Origin: Paenibacillus sp. 32352
GTDB lineage: Bacteria; Bacillota; Bacilli; Paenibacillales; NBRC-103111
Direction: 5' to 3'
NCBI RefSeq assembly: GCF_002042965.1
Contig: NZ_MZNT01000015.1
Location: 176,058 to 240,057 of the forward strand
DNA length: 64,000 nucleotides
Positions 61,749-64,000 of this stretch are shown in pieces. Every line of letters starts with the position of its first letter. The stretch's first letter is position 1. Position numbers and translations under genes: made by a program. The notes beneath the pieces are model-generated. The model saw nothing but the letters and a program-made list of their open reading frames with translations, was not told where the DNA came from and ran no database searches.

Positions 61749-61976
61749 ATGATTTTATATCAAATGGCTAAACGAATGGAGCAGCGCCAGCAATTAAAAC
61801 GAAATCTCCTTTTATCCGAGGGTGACCGCGAAGAGCTGCTTTCACAGAAGGATCAGGTAGAAGCTCAATTAATAAGCCAAGCCAATGTATGGAACGGGGA
61901 AGGCAGCGACGAGTTTATGCTTCAAGCGATGACCCCGGAGTCGGGCTGGACTGAATCAAATAACAGCTGGGTATAG
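61749..61976 (+). CDS. Small soluble protein, unknown
   Basis: 75 residues from the ATG at 61749, with AAGGGAAG about 9 nt upstream; an ATG seven codons earlier overlaps that site. Glu/Gln-rich helix (KRMEQRQQLKRNLLLSEGDR) then an acidic C-terminus. It lies about 100 nt before the radical SAM gene. I do not recognise the family. Confidence 0.6.
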   Translation: MILYQMAKRMEQRQQLKRNLLLSEGDREELLSQKDQVEAQLISQANVWNGEGSDEFMLQAMTPESGWTESNNSWV

Positions 61977-62080
61977 CAGGAAAATGGAGAAGCCGTTCCA
62001 TTTTCTTTTTTTTGTGTTCATCCCTGTTTCCGTGTAGAATAAAGGAATAATTGATTCTGCCAGCAAATGAGGGTATTCGA

Positions 62081-63850
62081 ATGAAAGTTGTGCTATCTAC
62101 GTTGAATGCGAAATATATTCATACCTCGCTTGCGCTTCGTTACTTGAAGGCGTTCAGCGAGAAAGATTTTGATATAGATATCGTAGAATATACGATTAAG
62201 GACCCTGCGATGAATATCGTATCCGATTTGTTCCAAAAAAATCCGGATATTCTCGGCTTCTCCTGTTATATCTGGAATATTGAAGAGACGATTACGGTCA
62301 TCAACATGATGAAAAAAATCAAGCCGGAGCTTACTATCGTGCTGGGAGGACCGGAGGTATCCTACGATACGGAGTATTGGATGAACCGACTTCCCGAGGT
62401 TGATTACATCGTGATGGGGGAAGGGGAGGAAACGTTCCACCACCTGCTTCAGGAGCTTTCGGGAGACCGGAAAATGTACAGCGTGTTCGGTGCGGCCTAC
62501 CGCAAGAACGATAAAGTGATCATCAACCCGCCCCGTCCCAAGCTGCAGCTGGATGACATTCCTTCACCGCACCGCTTTGCCGAGGATGTTCCAAGTTTGG
62601 CGAACCGTGTCGTTTATTTCGAGACGAGCCGTGGCTGTCCGTTCAGCTGCCAATTCTGCTTGTCGTCCATTGAGGTCGGGGTACGGTATTTTGATATGGA
62701 ACGGACCAAAAGCGATTTGCTTTACCTGATCGATTCGGGAGCGAAGCTGATCAAGTTCGTGGACAGGACCTTTAACATTAAAAGGGACTATGCGATGGAA
62801 ATCTTCGATTTTCTTATAAAAAACCATCGTGGTACGGTATTTCAATTTGAGATTACCGCCGACATCATGCGGCCCGAGGTGCTGGACTATTTGGCGGAGA
62901 ACGCGCCGCCCGGCATCTTCCGCTTTGAGATCGGCGTCCAGTCGACGAATGATATCACGAACAGCCTCGTCAAACGGAGGCAAAATTTCACCAAGCTGAC
63001 CCGTACGGTGACCAAGGTCAAGGAAAGCGGCAAGATCGACCAGCATCTCGATTTGATCGCCGGCCTGCCGGAGGAGGATTACAATTCGTTCCGCAAAACG
63101 TTTAACGACGTGTTTGCATTGGGACCGGAGGAGCTGCAGCTTGGATTTCTGAAAATGCTTCGAGGAACCGGTATGAGGGCGGATGCGGAGAAATACGGCT
63201 ATAAATTTATGGATTATGCGCCTTATGAAATTCTCGGCAACGATATTTTGCCTTTCTCGGATCTGGTTCGAATTAAACGGGTGGAGGATGTTCTGGAGAA
63301 GTATTGGAATGCCCACCGGATGGACCATACCGTAAACTATTTGATTCGAGAGGAATTCCCTTCGGCCTTCGATTTCTTTCAGCAATTCGGGGACTTCTGG
63401 GAATCCCGGGGCTGGCAAAAAATCGGCCACCAGCTGGAGGATTTGTTCACCCGCCTGCGCGATTTCCTGATCCAGCGGGGAACCAAGAGCCTGGAGGTAG
63501 TGGAGGGCTTGATGAAGCTGGATTACTTCCTTAACCATAAGTACAAGCCGAGAAAAATATGGTGGGACTTCAAGCTGGATAAGGCAGCTCAGGCCGGTTA
63601 CTTTAAGCTGCTGGCGGAGCATCCCGAGGCCGTCTCGGAAACCTTCGCTTCCCTGCGTATTAGCGAGAAGGACTTGCATAAGCATGTCATGATCGAAGTG
63701 CTTCCGTTCCGGTTGGACCACTATCTGGAAACGGGCGAGATGCTTACGGATGAAGAGCGGCTGCTTGTCGTGTATTTCCCGCCGGATGCTTCTTCGCCCG
63801 CACAATATTTCTCCATGAATGCCGCCCAGGCATCAGTCATGACCCAATAA
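62081..63850 (+). CDS. B12-binding radical SAM protein (DUF4080 type)
   Basis: 589 residues from the ATG at 62081 (GAGGG 7 nt upstream). An N-terminal cobalamin-binding domain (STLNAKYIHTSLALRYLKAF; ILGFSCYIWNIEETI) precedes a radical SAM domain with the cluster motif CPFSCQFC in TSRGCPFSCQFCLSS, then FRFEIGVQSTN and DLIAGLPEEDY. The C-terminal 150 residues match the DUF4080 extension of the family. It has the features of a cobalamin-dependent radical SAM enzyme, substrate unknown. A strong terminator follows. Confidence 0.9.
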   Translation: MKVVLSTLNAKYIHTSLALRYLKAFSEKDFDIDIVEYTIKDPAMNIVSDLFQKNPDILGFSCYIWNIEETITVINMMKKIKPELTIVLGGPEVSYDTEYWMNRLPEVDYIVMGEGEETFHHLLQELSGDRKMYSVFGAAYRKNDKVIINPPRPKLQLDDIPSPHRFAEDVPSLANRVVYFETSRGCPFSCQFCLSSIEVGVRYFDMERTKSDLLYLIDSGAKLIKFVDRTFNIKRDYAMEIFDFLIKNHRGTVFQFEITADIMRPEVLDYLAENAPPGIFRFEIGVQSTNDITNSLVKRRQNFTKLTRTVTKVKESGKIDQHLDLIAGLPEEDYNSFRKTFNDVFALGPEELQLGFLKMLRGTGMRADAEKYGYKFMDYAPYEILGNDILPFSDLVRIKRVEDVLEKYWNAHRMDHTVNYLIREEFPSAFDFFQQFGDFWESRGWQKIGHQLEDLFTRLRDFLIQRGTKSLEVVEGLMKLDYFLNHKYKPRKIWWDFKLDKAAQAGYFKLLAEHPEAVSETFASLRISEKDLHKHVMIEVLPFRLDHYLETGEMLTDEERLLVVYFPPDASSPAQYFSMNAAQASVMTQ

Positions 63851-63885
63851 TCTGACGAGAATCTGCATACTAAACGCAAAACGCA

Positions 63886-63921
63886 AAACAACCACCTTGA
63901 AATTCAAGGGTGGTTGTTTTC
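63886..63921. terminator. Bidirectional terminator after the radical SAM gene
   Basis: AAAACAACCACC and GGTGGTTGTTTT arms with an inner TTGAA/TTCAA continuation. The stem is long, with A and T tracts on the two sides. The group II intron begins 6 nt beyond it. Confidence 0.9.
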
Positions 63922-63926
63922 TGTAT

Positions 63927-64000
63927 GTACGCCCAGCATGGGCGTCATCTCTACGGTGAAAGTCCGGAATGGGGGCTGGCAAGCGCCTACCATTAGCCAA
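63927..64000 (+). ncRNA. 5' end of a group IIC intron (cut by the window edge)
   Basis: From GTACGCCCAGCATGGGCGT onward the sequence follows domain I of bacterial group IIC introns: a CCC/GGG stem with GCAT loop, then CTCTACGGTGAAAGTCCGGA, then a GGGGGCTGGCAAGC hairpin region and CATTAGCC. The order agrees with the Oceanobacillus iheyensis intron as I remember it. Insertion directly behind an intrinsic terminator is the hallmark of class C introns. The reverse transcriptase gene would lie to the right of the window. Confidence 0.8.

Noticed and set aside
62564..63805. 413-codon open frame opposite the radical SAM gene
   Set aside because: Antisense shadow of a conserved enzyme.
1..64000. tRNA or rRNA genes and CRISPR arrays
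   Set aside because: I looked in all gene-free stretches and found no cloverleaf, rRNA block or regularly spaced repeat array; a tRNA scan would settle the tRNA question.

Overview
The window looks like a chromosomal segment of a spore-forming Gram-positive bacterium, probably Paenibacillus or a near relative. This rests on a tricistronic-type GerA germinant-receptor operon, an RlmCD-type rRNA methyltransferase, a Spo0E-like phosphatase, Paenibacillus-style stalk-domain and large secreted proteins, and strong GGAGG ribosome binding sites throughout. The genus is inferred from general family knowledge; no database was searched.

Layout. Bases 1-10050 are host-like: an ECF sigma factor, a scrambled pair of histidine-kinase and CBS-GGDEF fragments, a ger operon in the order A-C-small-B, a CHASE3 chemoreceptor, and a diguanylate cyclase preceded by a cheY-like gene that has lost about 56 nt. 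About 10050-59950 is one large conjugative element with almost every gene on the minus strand. Bases 59998-63850 are host again (RlmCD, a small protein, a B12-binding radical SAM protein). The last 74 bases are the 5' end of a group IIC intron sitting directly behind a transcription terminator.

The conjugative element reads, in its transcription direction, as follows. First come ParA and ParB. A Tad-like pilus or secretion block follows: CpaB-like SAF protein, two degenerate TadZ-like ATPases, TadA ATPase, a TadB-TadC fusion, four small pilin-like proteins, and two large exported proteins. Next is a tandemly duplicated HTH plus unknown-domain gene pair, then a giant methylase-helicase. After that come a cyclic-di-GMP module (CheY, DUF342, HD-GYP), a primase, a toxin-antitoxin pair, an oriT-like repeat, MobC, relaxase, PcfB, an LtrC-like protein, VirD4, a VirB2-like peptide, VirB6, a Spo0E-like protein, PrgI and VirB4. 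No integrase for the whole element is visible in the window, so it may be an ICE that lost its recombinase or an integrated plasmid. Its right end abuts the 3' end of rlmCD.

Three observations stand out. (1) A complete TnpV-family protein is encoded in the +1 frame inside the disordered linker of the giant helicase, followed by its own terminator-like hairpin. (2) The helicase gene is cut by a 5.43-kb element with a large serine recombinase; joining the two sides at a shared CGTCCG restores one 2425-codon frame. (3) That nested element has no relaxase, but it carries two copies of the repeat that sits upstream of the host element's mobC-relaxase genes, together with paralogues of host-element genes, so it looks like a satellite that hitchhikes on the host's transfer machinery. 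Several intrinsic-terminator-like hairpins on the coding strand inside transfer genes also suggest operon-wide attenuation with antitermination.
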